Below, one piece after another: positions 19,628 through 29,113 of a stretch of 64,000 nt of DNA. How positions within the stretch are numbered: the stretch's first letter is position 1; the number at the start of each line of letters is the position of its first letter. The notes under the pieces are model-generated. The model had not been told where the DNA came from. It was given only the letters and a program-made list of their open reading frames with translations, and did no database searches. A program made the translations under genes and the position numbers. This stretch comes from Photobacterium aphoticum (GTDB taxonomy: Bacteria; Pseudomonadota; Gammaproteobacteria; Enterobacterales; Vibrionaceae): the NCBI RefSeq assembly GCF_001029435.1, contig NZ_LDOV01000001.1, positions 1-64,000 on the forward strand, written 5' to 3'.

Positions 19628-21679
19628 TTACATTACACGCATACCTGGTTTTGCGCCTTCGTGTGGCTCAAGGATCCAAAGATCTTTGCCACCCGGGCCA
19701 GCAGCCAGGATCATGCCTTCAGACATGCCGAACTTCATCTTACGTGGTTTCAGGTTAGCCACAACGACCGTCAGTTTACCGACAAGGTCTTCTGGGTTGT
19801 AAGCAGCTTTAATGCCTGAGAATACCTGACGCATTTCACCACCGATGTCCAACTGGAACTTCAGTAGCTTGTCAGCTTTAGGCACAGATTCGCAAGATAC
19901 GATCTTCGCAATACGTAGATCCACTTTCGCAAAATCGTCAAATTCGATTTCTGCTTCAATTGGCTCTTTGCTTAGCTCAGTTTCAGTTTTCGCGGCTTCT
20001 GCTTGTTCTTTTGCTGCCATTTCTGCCGCTGCATCTTCTTTAGATGCTTCGATCATCGCTTCAACGTGCTTAGGATCGATACGGTTGAACAGGGCTTTGA
20101 ACTTCGTTACTTCGTGGTCAGTCAGAGGCTGTGCAATGCCTTCCCACGTCAGTGTTTCATTCAAGAACGCTTCAGTACGCTCAGCCAGGTTTGGCATTAC
20201 AGGCTTCAGGTAAGCCATCAGTACGCGGAACAGGTTGATACCCATAGAGCAGATTTCTTGTAGCTCTTGGTCTTTACCTTCTTCCTTCGCCACAACCCAT
20301 GGTGCTTTTTCATCAACGTACTGGTTCGCTTTGTCAGCCAGTGCAGTGATTTCACGGATAGCACGGCCGAATTCGCGTGATTCGTACAGGCTGCCGATAC
20401 GCTCAGCAGCAGCAACGAATTCTGCGTATAGCTCAGGCTCAGAACACTGTGCAGACAGTTTGCCGTCGAAACGCTTAGCAATGAAGCCGGCGTTACGAGA
20501 AGCCAGGTTGACAATCTTGTTCACGATGTCGCTGTTCACACGTTGTGTGAAGTCTTCAAGGTTCAGGTCAAGATCGTCAATGCGGCTGTTTAGCTTCGCC
20601 GCGTAGTAGTAACGTAGGCACTCAGGATCCAAGTGCTGCAGGTAAGTGCCTGCTTTTACGAAGGTGCCTTTTGATTTCGACATCTTCGCACCGTTTACTG
20701 TCACATAACCGTGAACGAATACGTTGCTTGGCTTACGGAAACCGGCACCGTCCAGCATGGCTGGCCAGAATAGGCTGTGGAAGTACACGATATCTTTACC
20801 GATGAAGTGGTAAAGCTCAGTGCTGCTGTCTTGGTTCCAGAACTCGTCAAAGTTCAGGTCATCGCGCTTATCACACAGGTTCTTGAATGAGCCCATGTAG
20901 CCGATTGGCGCGTCCAGCCATACGTAGAAGTACTTGTTGGTTTCGCCAGGGATCTCAAAGCCGAAGTAAGGTGCATCGCGAGAGATATCCCACTGCTGCA
21001 GACCCGACTCGAACCATTCCTGCATTTTGTTTGCAGTCTCGTCCTGAAGCGCACCAGATTTGGTCCATGCTTTTAGCATTTCTTCAAACTGAGGCAGGTC
21101 GAAGAAGAAGTGCTCAGAATCTTTCATCACTGGTGTCGCACCAGAAACGGCAGATTTCGGGTTGATCAAATCTGTTGGGCTGTAGGTTTCGCCACAGTTA
21201 TCACAGTTGTCACCGTACTGATCTTCGGCCTTACACTTAGGACACGTACCTTTTACGAAACGGTCTGGTAGGAACATTTCTTTCTCAGGGTCAAACAGCT
21301 GAGAAATGGTACGGCTCGTGATGTAGCCTTTTTCTTTCAATTGCGTGTAGACAAACGAGGCCAGCTCACGGTTCTCATCAGAGTGTGTGCTGTGGTAGTT
21401 GTCAAAGCTAATGTCGAAGCCAGCAAAGTCAGCCTGGTGCTCTTTGCTCACTTCCGCAATCATTTGCTCAGGATCCATACCCATCTGCTGGGCCTTAAGC
21501 ATGATTGGAGTACCGTGTGCGTCGTCTGCACAGATGAAATGAACTTCGTTGCCACGAAGGCGCTGATAGCGCACCCAGATATCCGCTTGTACATGCTCAA
21601 GCATGTGACCCAAGTGGATAGAACCGTTAGCGTACGGTAGGGCGCAGGTCACCAGAATTTTTCTTGGATTTGCAGCCAT
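19628..21679 (-). CDS. metG: Methionyl-tRNA synthetase
   Basis: MetG charges tRNA-Met and initiator tRNA. The 683-residue class I enzyme has the HIGH-type HLGH at 22-25, the zinc knuckle [17 protein letters not shown] near 145-161, KMSKS near 332-336, a helical anticodon-binding domain and a C-terminal tRNA-binding/dimerisation domain (about 580-683, ending GAKPGMRVM). This is the full-length, dimeric form. The ATG at 21679 starts [19 protein letters not shown]. It is divergent from mrp (21847), the arrangement also seen in enterobacteria. Codon use matches other highly expressed genes in the window. Confidence 0.97.
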   Translation of the reverse strand: MAANPRKILVTCALPYANGSIHLGHMLEHVQADIWVRYQRLRGNEVHFICADDAHGTPIMLKAQQMGMDPEQMIAEVSKEHQADFAGFDISFDNYHSTHSDENRELASFVYTQLKEKGYITSRTISQLFDPEKEMFLPDRFVKGTCPKCKAEDQYGDNCDNCGETYSPTDLINPKSAVSGATPVMKDSEHFFFDLPQFEEMLKAWTKSGALQDETANKMQEWFESGLQQWDISRDAPYFGFEIPGETNKYFYVWLDAPIGYMGSFKNLCDKRDDLNFDEFWNQDSSTELYHFIGKDIVYFHSLFWPAMLDGAGFRKPSNVFVHGYVTVNGAKMSKSKGTFVKAGTYLQHLDPECLRYYYAAKLNSRIDDLDLNLEDFTQRVNSDIVNKIVNLASRNAGFIAKRFDGKLSAQCSEPELYAEFVAAAERIGSLYESREFGRAIREITALADKANQYVDEKAPWVVAKEEGKDQELQEICSMGINLFRVLMAYLKPVMPNLAERTEAFLNETLTWEGIAQPLTDHEVTKFKALFNRIDPKHVEAMIEASKEDAAAEMAAKEQAEAAKTETELSKEPIEAEIEFDDFAKVDLRIAKIVSCESVPKADKLLKFQLDIGGEMRQVFSGIKAAYNPEDLVGKLTVVVANLKPRKMKFGMSEGMILAAGPGGKDLWILEPHEGAKPGMRVM

Positions 21680-21846
21680 AATGTCTTGTTTCGCTCATGA
21701 TGGGTAATAAAAACGTAGCTTTAGATACTACCTGATGGACAGCGTATTGCCTAGGAGGATCTGTGGATATTCACGGCAAATAGAAAGCGATAGTGCGGCA
21801 TTGGTGATAGGATGAAAAGAAAGTACAAAAATGGAGCGCTAAAACC

Positions 21847-22938
21847 ATGCGTAGTGACTCAATGACCCGCTTTGAATGCGTGGCAGATATTACCCGATGG
21901 CTTAACCAGTTTGAGCATCCTTGGCTGCATCATGAATGGGCGGATACCCCGAATGTGGTGTCGGTCGCCGCTGATGGCACGTTATCAATCACGTTGCCAT
22001 TCGCTGCGAATACCGTGGCGGAGTTGCTTGAGCAATGGGTGATTGCGCAAAAACAGCAGCATTATGTGGCGAGCGATCTGAATGTGGCGATCCGTTGCCG
22101 TGTTGCACCATTGGCGACGGGTGACAAAACGCCCTTGCGTGGGGTGAAGAATATTGTGGTGGTGAGTTCGGCCAAAGGGGGCGTGGGTAAATCCACCACC
22201 TCGGTGAACTTGGCACTGGGGTTACAAGCGCAAGGCGCTAAAGTCGGTCTGCTGGATGCGGACATTTATGGCCCGTCAGTGCCGATGATGCTGGGCACCG
22301 TTGATGAAAAGCCGGTGTCTGCGGACGGCAAAATGATGATGCCGATTGAATCGTGTGGCTTATATACCAACTCCGTGGGGTATTTGGTACCGGCTGACAG
22401 CGCGACCATTTGGCGTGGTCCGATGGCATCGAAAGCCTTATCACAAATCATTACTGAAACCTGGTGGCCGGATCTGGATTACCTGGTGATCGACATGCCA
22501 CCGGGTACCGGGGATATTCAGCTGACGTTGGCGCAACAAATTCCGGTGACTGGCGCTGTGGTGGTGACCACGCCGCAGGATCTGGCGCTGGCGGATGCCA
22601 TTAAAGGCGTGAGCATGTTCCATAAAGTGGATGTGCCGGTATTGGGTGTGGTGGAAAACATGAGCTATCACATTTGTAGCCAGTGTGGTCATCATGAGCC
22701 GATTTTCGGTACCGGTGGTGCAGCGCGCATGGCGGAAGAGTATGCGGTGCCGTTGCTGGCGCAGTTGCCGTTGCATATCAAAATTCGTGAAGATATCGAC
22801 AACGGTAAGCCAACGGTGGCGGCTTCACCGGACTCAGAACAGGCACAAGCTTACATTCAATTGGCCGGTGCGGTGGCCAGTCGTTTGTATTGGCAGGGTA
22901 CGCCTGTGACTGAGCAGATCACAATTCGTACAATGTAA
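21847..22938 (+). CDS. apbC: Iron-sulfur cluster carrier protein ApbC/Mrp
   Basis: Mrp/ApbC is a cytosolic P-loop ATPase that binds and transfers [4Fe-4S] clusters. The 363-residue protein has an N-terminal MIP18-like segment (about 5-95), the deviant Walker A SAKGGVGKST at 108-117, the Walker B region YLVIDMPPGTGD and the cluster-binding CxxC (ICSQCGHH near 277). ATG codons at 21847 and 21862 are both possible starts; GGAG about ten bases before the first favours it. It is divergent from metG. A clear terminator is not seen, but a hairpin lies at 22981-23011. Confidence 0.94.
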   Translation: MRSDSMTRFECVADITRWLNQFEHPWLHHEWADTPNVVSVAADGTLSITLPFAANTVAELLEQWVIAQKQQHYVASDLNVAIRCRVAPLATGDKTPLRGVKNIVVVSSAKGGVGKSTTSVNLALGLQAQGAKVGLLDADIYGPSVPMMLGTVDEKPVSADGKMMMPIESCGLYTNSVGYLVPADSATIWRGPMASKALSQIITETWWPDLDYLVIDMPPGTGDIQLTLAQQIPVTGAVVVTTPQDLALADAIKGVSMFHKVDVPVLGVVENMSYHICSQCGHHEPIFGTGGAARMAEEYAVPLLAQLPLHIKIREDIDNGKPTVAASPDSEQAQAYIQLAGAVASRLYWQGTPVTEQITIRTM

Positions 22939-22980
22939 ACCTTTGCCTAATGGTTTACTGATGAGTTTGTGAACAAACGT

Positions 22981-23011
22981 GGCAGATGTCTCATTTTTGC
23001 TGGCATCTGCC
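22981..23011. other. Hairpin between apbC and udk
   Basis: An 8-bp inverted repeat GGCAGATG/CATCTGCC (22981-22988 and 23004-23011) encloses a T-rich loop. A third copy CATCTGCC occurs at 23016-23023, so two alternative pairings are possible. There is no T-tract after it, so it is not a standard terminator. Confidence 0.4.
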
Positions 23012-23133
23012 GTTACATCTGCCTATAATCAGGCGGTTTATTTATACCTATTCGTATAATTGTCGGCGATGGTTCATCCTGACAATTAACCGGTTTTCCA
23101 CCAAGCCACGTTGTTTTACAGGTGCTTTCTGAT

Positions 23134-23778
23134 ATGTCTGAAACTTCACACCAATGCGTAATTATCGGTATTGCAGGTGCTTCTGCTTCCGGTAAAAGTT
23201 TGATTGCCAGTACTGTTTATAAAGAATTAAAAGAAAAAGTTGGCGATCACCAGATCGGTGTTATCACAGAAGATTGTTACTACAACGATCAAAGTCACCT
23301 GAGCATGGAAGACCGTGTTAAGACTAACTACGATCATCCAAATGCATTGGACCACGATCTATTGTGTGAGCATCTAGAGATGCTGATGCAGGGTAAAGCG
23401 GTTGAAGTACCTCAGTACAGCTACAGCGAACACACCCGTATGACAGAAACTACCACGATGACACCGAAAAAAGTGATCATTCTGGAAGGTATCCTGCTAC
23501 TGACTGATCCGCGTCTGCGTGATCTGATGCACGCGAGCGTGTTCATGGACACGCCATTGGATATCTGTCTGCTTCGTCGTCTACAGCGTGATGTGGCTGA
23601 GCGTGGCCGTACGATGGAATCTGTACTGAAGCAGTACCAGAAGACCGTACGCCCAATGTTTATGCAGTTCATCGAACCGTCTAAGCAATACGCTGACATC
23701 ATCGTACCTCGCGGCGGTAAAAACCGTATCGCGATTGATGTCCTAAAAGCGCACATCGCAAAACTGCTACGCGGTTAA
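23134..23778 (+). CDS. udk: Uridine kinase
   Basis: Udk phosphorylates uridine and cytidine in pyrimidine salvage. The 214-residue protein has the P-loop GASASGKS at 15-22, the TEDCYYND motif that binds the nucleoside, the [13 protein letters not shown] segment and the [13 protein letters not shown] lid region. It is the length of the Escherichia coli enzyme. I chose the ATG at 23134 ([13 protein letters not shown]), with CAGGTG about nine bases upstream; the GTG at 23122 lies within that site. Two tandem terminators follow before asmA, an order shared with enterobacteria. Confidence 0.96.
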   Translation: MSETSHQCVIIGIAGASASGKSLIASTVYKELKEKVGDHQIGVITEDCYYNDQSHLSMEDRVKTNYDHPNALDHDLLCEHLEMLMQGKAVEVPQYSYSEHTRMTETTTMTPKKVIILEGILLLTDPRLRDLMHASVFMDTPLDICLLRRLQRDVAERGRTMESVLKQYQKTVRPMFMQFIEPSKQYADIIVPRGGKNRIAIDVLKAHIAKLLRG

Positions 23779-23783
23779 TCTTC

Positions 23784-23813
23784 AAAAGGCTGACACTCTG
23801 TCAGCCTTTTTTG
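23784..23813 (+). terminator. First terminator of udk
   Basis: A 12-bp stem (23784-23795 with 23799-23810) has a 3-nt loop and continues into T residues just after the udk stop. Confidence 0.92.
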
Positions 23814-23828
23814 TATCACAGATTTATC

Positions 23829-23858
23829 AGGCAGCCGAAGGGCTGCCTATTTTTTTTG
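23829..23858 (+). terminator. Second, tandem terminator after udk
   Basis: A perfect 8-bp stem (23829-23836 with 23841-23848) has a GAAG loop and is followed by AT and a T-run. With the first hairpin it should insulate udk from asmA. Confidence 0.9.
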
Positions 23859-24004
23859 CCATGAATGGTAGACAATACTGATATACCCCCTAATGACGGT
23901 CATTGGTTGGGGTATACCCATTCAGTCAGGGTAGAGGAACAGGGTTTGTCTTGCATCGGGCGTGTTCGCGCGGTGTAAAGGCGCATGTAACAAGTGGGGA
24001 TAAA

Positions 24005-26143
24005 ATGAAAAAAATACTCTTTGCGTTGCTGGCCATTGTTGTGGTCATTGTGATTGGTGTGGCGGCATTGCTCACCTTGGTGGATCCAAACCAGTTTAAG
24101 CCCCTGATTGCCGAGCAGGTGAAAAAGAACACCGGCCGTGAGTTGGTGATTGAGGGCGATATTCAATGGCGCTTTTTCCCAACCATCGGTTTTGATATCG
24201 GTCAAACGGCGTTTCGTAACCCAACGGGGTTTGCCGAACCTAACCTGGTGCAATTTGACAGTGCTGCCTTGTCGGTGTCTGTGATGCCACTTTTCTCCCA
24301 GCAGTTGGAAATCGGTAACGTGAGCCTGCAAGGCGGACACGTGTTTATCCAGACGCTGCCAAATGGTACCAGCAACCTTGACGGTATCGGCAAGCAAGCG
24401 GATACCGCAGAGCCAAAAAATGCGACTGAACCAGCGGCTGCCGAATCAACCGCAACAGAATCTCAGCCTGCCGGCGATAAAAAGCCATGGACGCTGACGC
24501 TGCAAGGCATTGAAATTGTTGATGCCAGTGCCACGGTGCGTGACGATCAGAAAGGCACGCAAATGGCGATCAGCGCGCTGAATTTCTCTTTGAGCCGTTT
24601 TGCGCCAGGTGAGTGGACGTCGGCCACCTTTGACGTAACCGGTAAAAACAATGGTTTGAGTTTCAGTGCAAACGGTGAAACCGAGTTGTTGATTGCGAAA
24701 GGCTTAGACAGCGCACAGGTAAAAGCCTTGTCGTTGAACGCGTCAGCACAGGATGCGAAGAACAAGATTGAGTCGGTGAACGTGAGTGTGGATCACTTCC
24801 AGCTTGGTGAGTGGGCGAGCATTACGTTCAGCGCTAAAGGTCAGGTGCCGGATTTGGCGTTTGATGCAACCGGTCAAACCCGCTTGCAGCTTGATCAAGC
24901 CATGAATACCTTGTCACTTGAAGGCTTGTCACTGAACACTGACTTGAAAGGCAAAGTCTTACCGCGTCCAGAGATGGCGTTGAAAGTCGCGGCGGATGCC
25001 CAGTATGTGATGGACAAGCAGCAAGCGACCCTGTCTCAGGTCGCTGTGAATCTTGATGAGTTGGCAGTAACGGGTAATGCGTCGTTTAAAGCGGCGGATA
25101 TTCCGGTCATTCGCTTTGATCTGACATCAGATAAGATTGATGTGGATGCCTTCCTCGGTCAAGCGACGGCCGAAGCGAAAGCCACCCCGGTTGCGGACAA
25201 ATCGGCAGGTAATGCGCCAGCAAAACCAGTGGCTGACAAGAATAAAGAGCCTGATCTTTCTGCACTGAAAACGCTGGATGTGGCAGGTAAAGTGAAGGTC
25301 GGTCAGTTTAAAGCAGGCAATGCCAAACTGAGCGATGTCGCGATGGATGTGCAGATCAAACGTGGCGTACTGCGCTTAAACGCGTTTGATGCCAAGTTAT
25401 ACCAAGGCACGATTCATGCGACCGCACAAATCGATGCGAATCCGGCGCTACCGACGTATTTAGTCAATAAATCGATCAAAGGCGTGCAGGTTCAGCCGCT
25501 GCTGAAAGATGTGGCGAAGACCGATGTCTTGGCCGGTCAGGGGGATATTACGGTAAATGCACGCGGTAAAGGACTGTCGGAAATGCGCCTGCGCGAAAAC
25601 ATCGCGGGCTCGATTGCGATTCATTTTGCCGATGGTGCAATTTACGGTGTGAACATTCCTGAGATGATCCGTGAAGCCCGTGCGACGCTAAAAGGCAAGA
25701 AAGCGGAATACGTCAAAGAAGAGAAGAAAACCGACTTCTCTGCCATGAAAGCGACCTTTACGCTGGGTAATGGCATCGCCAGCACCAATGATTTAGCCAT
25801 TGAATCACCCTTATTGCGTATTGCCGGTAACGGTGACACGAATTTGGTTTCAGAGGCGATTGATTTCACCATCAATACATCCGTGGTCGCGACCACCAAA
25901 GGTCAGGGCGGAAAAGATGTCGACCATGTGGCAGATCTGACCGTGCCGATTGATGTGAAAGGCAATTGGACTCAGCCAAGTTTCTCACTCAACGTGGCGA
26001 AGTTGCTCAAGCAAAACAATGAGCTGGAAAAGAAAGCCAAGAAAGAAGTGGAACGCGGTTTAGAAAAACTGCTGGGCGATAAAGCCAAAGATGAAGACAT
26101 TAAAAACGCGGCAGATAAATTGCTAAAAGGGCTGTTTAACTGA
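24005..26143 (+). CDS. asmA: AsmA family inner-membrane-anchored periplasmic protein
   Basis: The 712-residue protein starts with one membrane segment (MKKILFALLAIVVVIVIGVA, about 1-25), followed by the DPNQFKPLIAEQVKKNTGRE and GDIQWRFFPTIGFDIG segments typical of AsmA. AsmA-family proteins are large inner-membrane-anchored periplasmic proteins linked to outer-membrane lipid homeostasis. A low-complexity Ala/Glu/Thr stretch lies near residues 130-160, and another Ala/Lys/Pro stretch near 395-420. The C-terminal AsmA-like repeat region ends in a charged helix. The ATG at 24005 with GGGGA just upstream is preferred over the long upstream extension that crosses the udk terminators. Confidence 0.93.
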   Translation: MKKILFALLAIVVVIVIGVAALLTLVDPNQFKPLIAEQVKKNTGRELVIEGDIQWRFFPTIGFDIGQTAFRNPTGFAEPNLVQFDSAALSVSVMPLFSQQLEIGNVSLQGGHVFIQTLPNGTSNLDGIGKQADTAEPKNATEPAAAESTATESQPAGDKKPWTLTLQGIEIVDASATVRDDQKGTQMAISALNFSLSRFAPGEWTSATFDVTGKNNGLSFSANGETELLIAKGLDSAQVKALSLNASAQDAKNKIESVNVSVDHFQLGEWASITFSAKGQVPDLAFDATGQTRLQLDQAMNTLSLEGLSLNTDLKGKVLPRPEMALKVAADAQYVMDKQQATLSQVAVNLDELAVTGNASFKAADIPVIRFDLTSDKIDVDAFLGQATAEAKATPVADKSAGNAPAKPVADKNKEPDLSALKTLDVAGKVKVGQFKAGNAKLSDVAMDVQIKRGVLRLNAFDAKLYQGTIHATAQIDANPALPTYLVNKSIKGVQVQPLLKDVAKTDVLAGQGDITVNARGKGLSEMRLRENIAGSIAIHFADGAIYGVNIPEMIREARATLKGKKAEYVKEEKKTDFSAMKATFTLGNGIASTNDLAIESPLLRIAGNGDTNLVSEAIDFTINTSVVATTKGQGGKDVDHVADLTVPIDVKGNWTQPSFSLNVAKLLKQNNELEKKAKKEVERGLEKLLGDKAKDEDIKNAADKLLKGLFN

Positions 26144-26171
26144 TCGTGACACCATCATGGTGCTAAAAACG

Positions 26172-26206
26172 AAGGGCTTACCGATAACCGGTAAGCCCTT
26201 TTTTCT
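26172..26206 (+). terminator. Terminator of asmA
   Basis: An 11-bp stem (26172-26182 with 26190-26200) has a 7-nt loop and continues into TTTTTT. Confidence 0.92.
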
Positions 26207-26250
26207 ATGCGTTGATTGATGGTGTTTGTCTCAGGTCTTAATCAGGTGAC

Positions 26251-26706
26251 TTAAGCGCGGGCTGCTTTGCTCTTTTTCATGGATTTTTGGCTTTCCAGAC
26301 TGGCCTGAAAGGCTTTCAGTAAGTCGACGGCGGACAGCATGCCGACTAAATCACCGGTTTTATTCAGTACCGGGGCCGCCCCGACATGGTGGTCAAGAAT
26401 GGTGCCAATGGCTTTGGTGAGGGTATCGTAAGTTCTGACATGGATGATGTCTTTACACATGACGTCTTGAATATGGAGATCGTCGCTCAGGGCGTAATCA
26501 TGACCAATATCGGGAGATTCATCGACCCACCCCGGGCGGCGCAGTTCGCGATCACTGACAATCCCGACTAATGCCCCTTCAGGATCGACCACGGGTAAGT
26601 GGCGAATGGCTTCATCTTTCATTAGGAAAAAGGCTTCACGGATCCCTGCATTCGGTGACACCGTGATGACTTTCTGAGTCATGTATTCAGACACTTTTGT
26701 TGGCAT
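26251..26706 (-). CDS. CBS domain pair protein
   Basis: The 151-residue protein consists of two CBS domains (about 5-60 and 78-135), the pair that binds adenosine nucleotides such as AMP or ATP. Visible marks are VSEYMTQKVITVSPN, RHLPVVD, LVGIVSDREL in the first and VMCKDIIHVRTYDTLTKAI, VGAAPVLNKTGDLVGMLSAVDLL in the second. The tail is basic (KSMKKSKAARA). It carries no fused enzyme domain, so it is probably a regulatory energy sensor of unknown partner. AGAGGATAAGC lies just before the ATG at 26706. It stands alone between asmA and the membrane hydrolase gene. Confidence 0.88.
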   Translation of the reverse strand: MPTKVSEYMTQKVITVSPNAGIREAFFLMKDEAIRHLPVVDPEGALVGIVSDRELRRPGWVDESPDIGHDYALSDDLHIQDVMCKDIIHVRTYDTLTKAIGTILDHHVGAAPVLNKTGDLVGMLSAVDLLKAFQASLESQKSMKKSKAARA

Positions 26707-26997
26707 TGCTTATCCTCTTTGTCAGAGTGAATGGACGTTGCCTGATTTACCCTAGCGAAATTTCAGCGTGGGTTCTGCGAGCTATCTCAGAGTTTTTTGA
26801 TCCCCTTACGGTGTGCTAGAACCGGTTTGACATTGCTTTGATGAGGCACAAACAAGCGATGGAAACAGGGATGATTGTCGTAAAACAGCGTCTAACGGTA
26901 ACGATTTTCGTGTTCTCCAGCGTGGTCTTTCTGGTAGTGTGTGCCGTATCAGACAATGATTGTCGTTTAAGATGAAGTAGATAGCGAAGGAGCCCGT

Positions 26998-28056
26998 GTG
27001 GATTCAGTAACTCAAATTGCGCTTGGCGCAGCGGTAGCAGGCGTGGTCGCGGGCAGGCAGTGTACGCCCAAAGTGTTGTTAGCCGGCGCTGCGTTAGGCA
27101 CATTGCCCGATCTGGATGTGTTGATCAGCTATGGCGATCCGGTGTCTGACATGGTGAAACACCGGGGCTTTAGCCATTCCCTGTTTGTGTTGCTGCCGTT
27201 TTCCTGGTTGTTGGCCACCTTGTGGCAGCGATTGCGGCCCACGGACTTTACCTTTGCCCGTTTGTGGTTGCTGGTGGCGGCCAGCTTGATCACCCATCCG
27301 CTGCTCGACAGCTTTACGACCTATGGCACTCAATTGCTGTGGCCGATCACGACGCCTTATGCGGTGTCCAGCATCTTCATTATTGACCCGCTTTATACTG
27401 TGCCGTTAGTGGTGACGTTACTGGCCAGTGTATTGTGGCGCGACCGTATGGCGAAATTGTGCGGTATTGGCCTGACAATATCGACCTTGTACCTCGGTTG
27501 GTCATGGCTGGCGCTCAATATGGTGGAGAATCGAGTGGATGCCCAGTTGGCAGGAACGACATTGGCCGATAAGCCACGCTTTTTTGCCCCGACACCACTC
27601 AATACCGTGTTGTGGCGTGTTGTAGTAAAAGACGGTGATCAATATTGGGAAGGGTTAGCGTCATTGCTGGATAAAAACAGCGAAATTTCGTTTATCGCTA
27701 AAGATCGCGGTGAAAGGCCTTCACAACTCGCGTCTTCTCATTTGAGTGATTTAGAAGCGTTCACTAACGGCTTTGTGAAGTACGAGCAACGCAATGATCA
27801 ATTGGTGGTGACGGATTTACGGTTGGGAATGGTGGATTATCTGCCGTTTCAGTTTGCATTGGCGCATAAGCAAGCCGCTCAGTGGCAAGCGACAGATCCC
27901 GTGCAGTTAGAGAGTCCGGCGGTCAAACCGAAACATTTACCTGCACTATGGTTGAGGCTACTGGGGAACCAAGATATAGATGCGAACTTGTGCCATGTGT
28001 CAGAATGCCCGACGTCAGAAATGAATGTGCAGGTGAGTTCAGGAACCCGTCAGTAA
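26998..28056 (+). CDS. YdjM-like membrane-bound metal-dependent hydrolase
   Basis: The 352-residue protein belongs to the YdjM/DUF457 family of predicted membrane-bound metal-dependent hydrolases. The N-terminal half shows the family's metal-ligand motifs: GTLPDLDVL, KHRGFSHS and HPLLDSFTTYGT, interleaved with four to five membrane segments (about 45-175). The C-terminal half (about 185-352) is soluble and less conserved. The start is a GTG at 26998 with AAGGAG five bases upstream. Its substrate is unknown; some relatives are SOS-inducible but I see no LexA box here. A 13-bp palindrome GACAATGATTGTC lies just upstream at 26952-26964. Confidence 0.85.
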   Translation: MDSVTQIALGAAVAGVVAGRQCTPKVLLAGAALGTLPDLDVLISYGDPVSDMVKHRGFSHSLFVLLPFSWLLATLWQRLRPTDFTFARLWLLVAASLITHPLLDSFTTYGTQLLWPITTPYAVSSIFIIDPLYTVPLVVTLLASVLWRDRMAKLCGIGLTISTLYLGWSWLALNMVENRVDAQLAGTTLADKPRFFAPTPLNTVLWRVVVKDGDQYWEGLASLLDKNSEISFIAKDRGERPSQLASSHLSDLEAFTNGFVKYEQRNDQLVVTDLRLGMVDYLPFQFALAHKQAAQWQATDPVQLESPAVKPKHLPALWLRLLGNQDIDANLCHVSECPTSEMNVQVSSGTRQ

Positions 28057-28149
28057 GGGGAGTGCAAACTATGATTAACGAGATCTTATAAACATTTATA
28101 TGTTATTCGTTGCGCAGTTTGCTTAAAATGTGTAAATGCAATCAAATTG

Positions 28150-28168
28150 TTATTCTTTAAAAGAATAA
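28150..28168. promoter_or_regulatory. 19-bp perfect palindrome upstream of the small gene
   Basis: TTATTCTTTAAAAGAATAA is a perfect odd-centred palindrome about 70 bp upstream of the 41-residue gene. It has no T-tract and sits in AT-rich sequence, so it looks like an operator. The binding protein is unknown. Confidence 0.5.
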
Positions 28169-28240
28169 AAATGAGCAGCAAAACAGTAAAAGTTGTATGA
28201 TTGCCGTATGTCCTTTAAGTGTCAGTAACAGAGGTAAGCG

Positions 28241-28366
28241 ATGAAAAAGCTTGATTTGGATGCGCTTAGGGCAAGGATGCATGAAAAAGCGGTGAACAAA
28301 GCCGTTGCTTATTACAAGAAAAAACATCAAAAACCACGTTTAACAACTCTTGCAAAAGAGGCCTAA
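28241..28366 (+). CDS. Small basic protein of 41 residues, unknown function
   Basis: An open frame of 41 codons starts at ATG 28241 and stops at TAA 28364-28366. GAGGTAAG lies five or six bases upstream, a good ribosome-binding site. The peptide begins MKKLDLDALRARMHEKAV and continues NKAVAYYKKKHQKPRLTTLA, so it is basic and likely helical, with no membrane segment or signal peptide. A strong terminator starts 55 bp downstream and nothing else lies between, which fits a dedicated mini-transcript. I do not recognise the family and assign no function. Nucleic-acid or ribosome binding would fit its charge but is only a guess. Confidence 0.7.
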   Translation: MKKLDLDALRARMHEKAVNKAVAYYKKKHQKPRLTTLAKEA

Positions 28367-28419
28367 GTTATTCTTCTTGTTATAAGTTGTACTCAGTAGA
28401 AGAGTCGCAAACCCAATGT

Positions 28420-28449
28420 AAAAGGAGCGTTGAACGCTCCTTTTTTTTA
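28420..28449 (+). terminator. Terminator after the 41-residue gene
   Basis: A 7-bp stem (28424-28430 with 28434-28440), extended by A-T pairs, runs into eight T residues. No other plus-strand gene precedes it within 360 bp except the small one. Confidence 0.9.
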
Positions 28450-28488
28450 TGTCTTTTTTTCGAGGAAATAAGAGGTTAGGTGGTCAGA

Positions 28489-28923
28489 TCAATCATCTGA
28501 CTGGCGCTTGCTTGGGTCGGAGACTTCCTCATACGGCCAGTAATGGTGGCCAATACGAATGATCAGCGTGGCAGCGGCCAGAATGAAGGCGGCAGTTGCT
28601 AACCACACCACATAAATCCCATCCAATTCTTTCATACCCAGCGTGATATAGCGGGCAATGGCCATAATGGCGATGTAAATCGGGTAGCGTACCGGAATTT
28701 TACCGTTGGTGATAAATTGCTGCACCATGGCTAACACTTCGAGATAAATGAACATCAATAGGATGTCAGTAAGCAAAATTTGCTTATTCACATACACATG
28801 GATGAATTCGTTGAGCATGGCAACTACCGTCGCCATGGTGATAGCCACTAACAGAATGGCTTCCAATACATGGAATAACTTTAGAAAAGGGCGACTAAAG
28901 CTTTTAGGTAAATGAGAAGGCAT
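28489..28923 (-). CDS. psiE: PsiE family phosphate-starvation-inducible membrane protein
   Basis: The 144-residue protein has four membrane segments (about 18-40, 53-75, 82-100, 110-130) and matches the PsiE family in the LKLFHVLEAILLVAI start, the IYLEVLAMVQQF segment and VRYPIYIAIMAIARYI. PsiE is induced by phosphate starvation in Escherichia coli; its biochemical role is unknown. The ATG at 28923 has AAGGATTGG just upstream; the frame can be extended two codons to a TTG. I did not find a convincing Pho box. It lies downstream of the cobS-cobO pair on the same strand, separated by a large hairpin. Confidence 0.87.
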   Translation of the reverse strand: MPSHLPKSFSRPFLKLFHVLEAILLVAITMATVVAMLNEFIHVYVNKQILLTDILLMFIYLEVLAMVQQFITNGKIPVRYPIYIAIMAIARYITLGMKELDGIYVVWLATAAFILAAATLIIRIGHHYWPYEEVSDPSKRQSDD

Positions 28924-29027
28924 AACCAATCCTTATAAGAATTATTTTGCCTTAGTATATGAGATGAGGGCGTAAGGGGATAACGGAAGTTTAGGACAAT
29001 GACATGACTGGCGGAAATTCAGGCAAC

Positions 29028-29070
29028 AGCAGGTCAAGATACCAGAAAGGTTAGAGGTATTTGACCTGCT
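29028..29070. other. Large imperfect hairpin between cobO and psiE
   Basis: A stem of about 15 bp (29028-29043 with 29056-29070, one bulged base) encloses a 12-nt loop. No T-tract follows on either strand, so it may be a processing or mRNA-stability element between cobO and psiE. Confidence 0.5.
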
Positions 29071-29113
29071 CGTATGATCGGGAGCGCGTGTAAACCGATG
29101 CTGACTCGTACTG

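Noticed and set aside
26816-27103. 95-codon minus-strand frame overlapping the start of the YdjM-like gene
   Set aside because: It is antisense to a well-supported gene and has no start signal or known domain.
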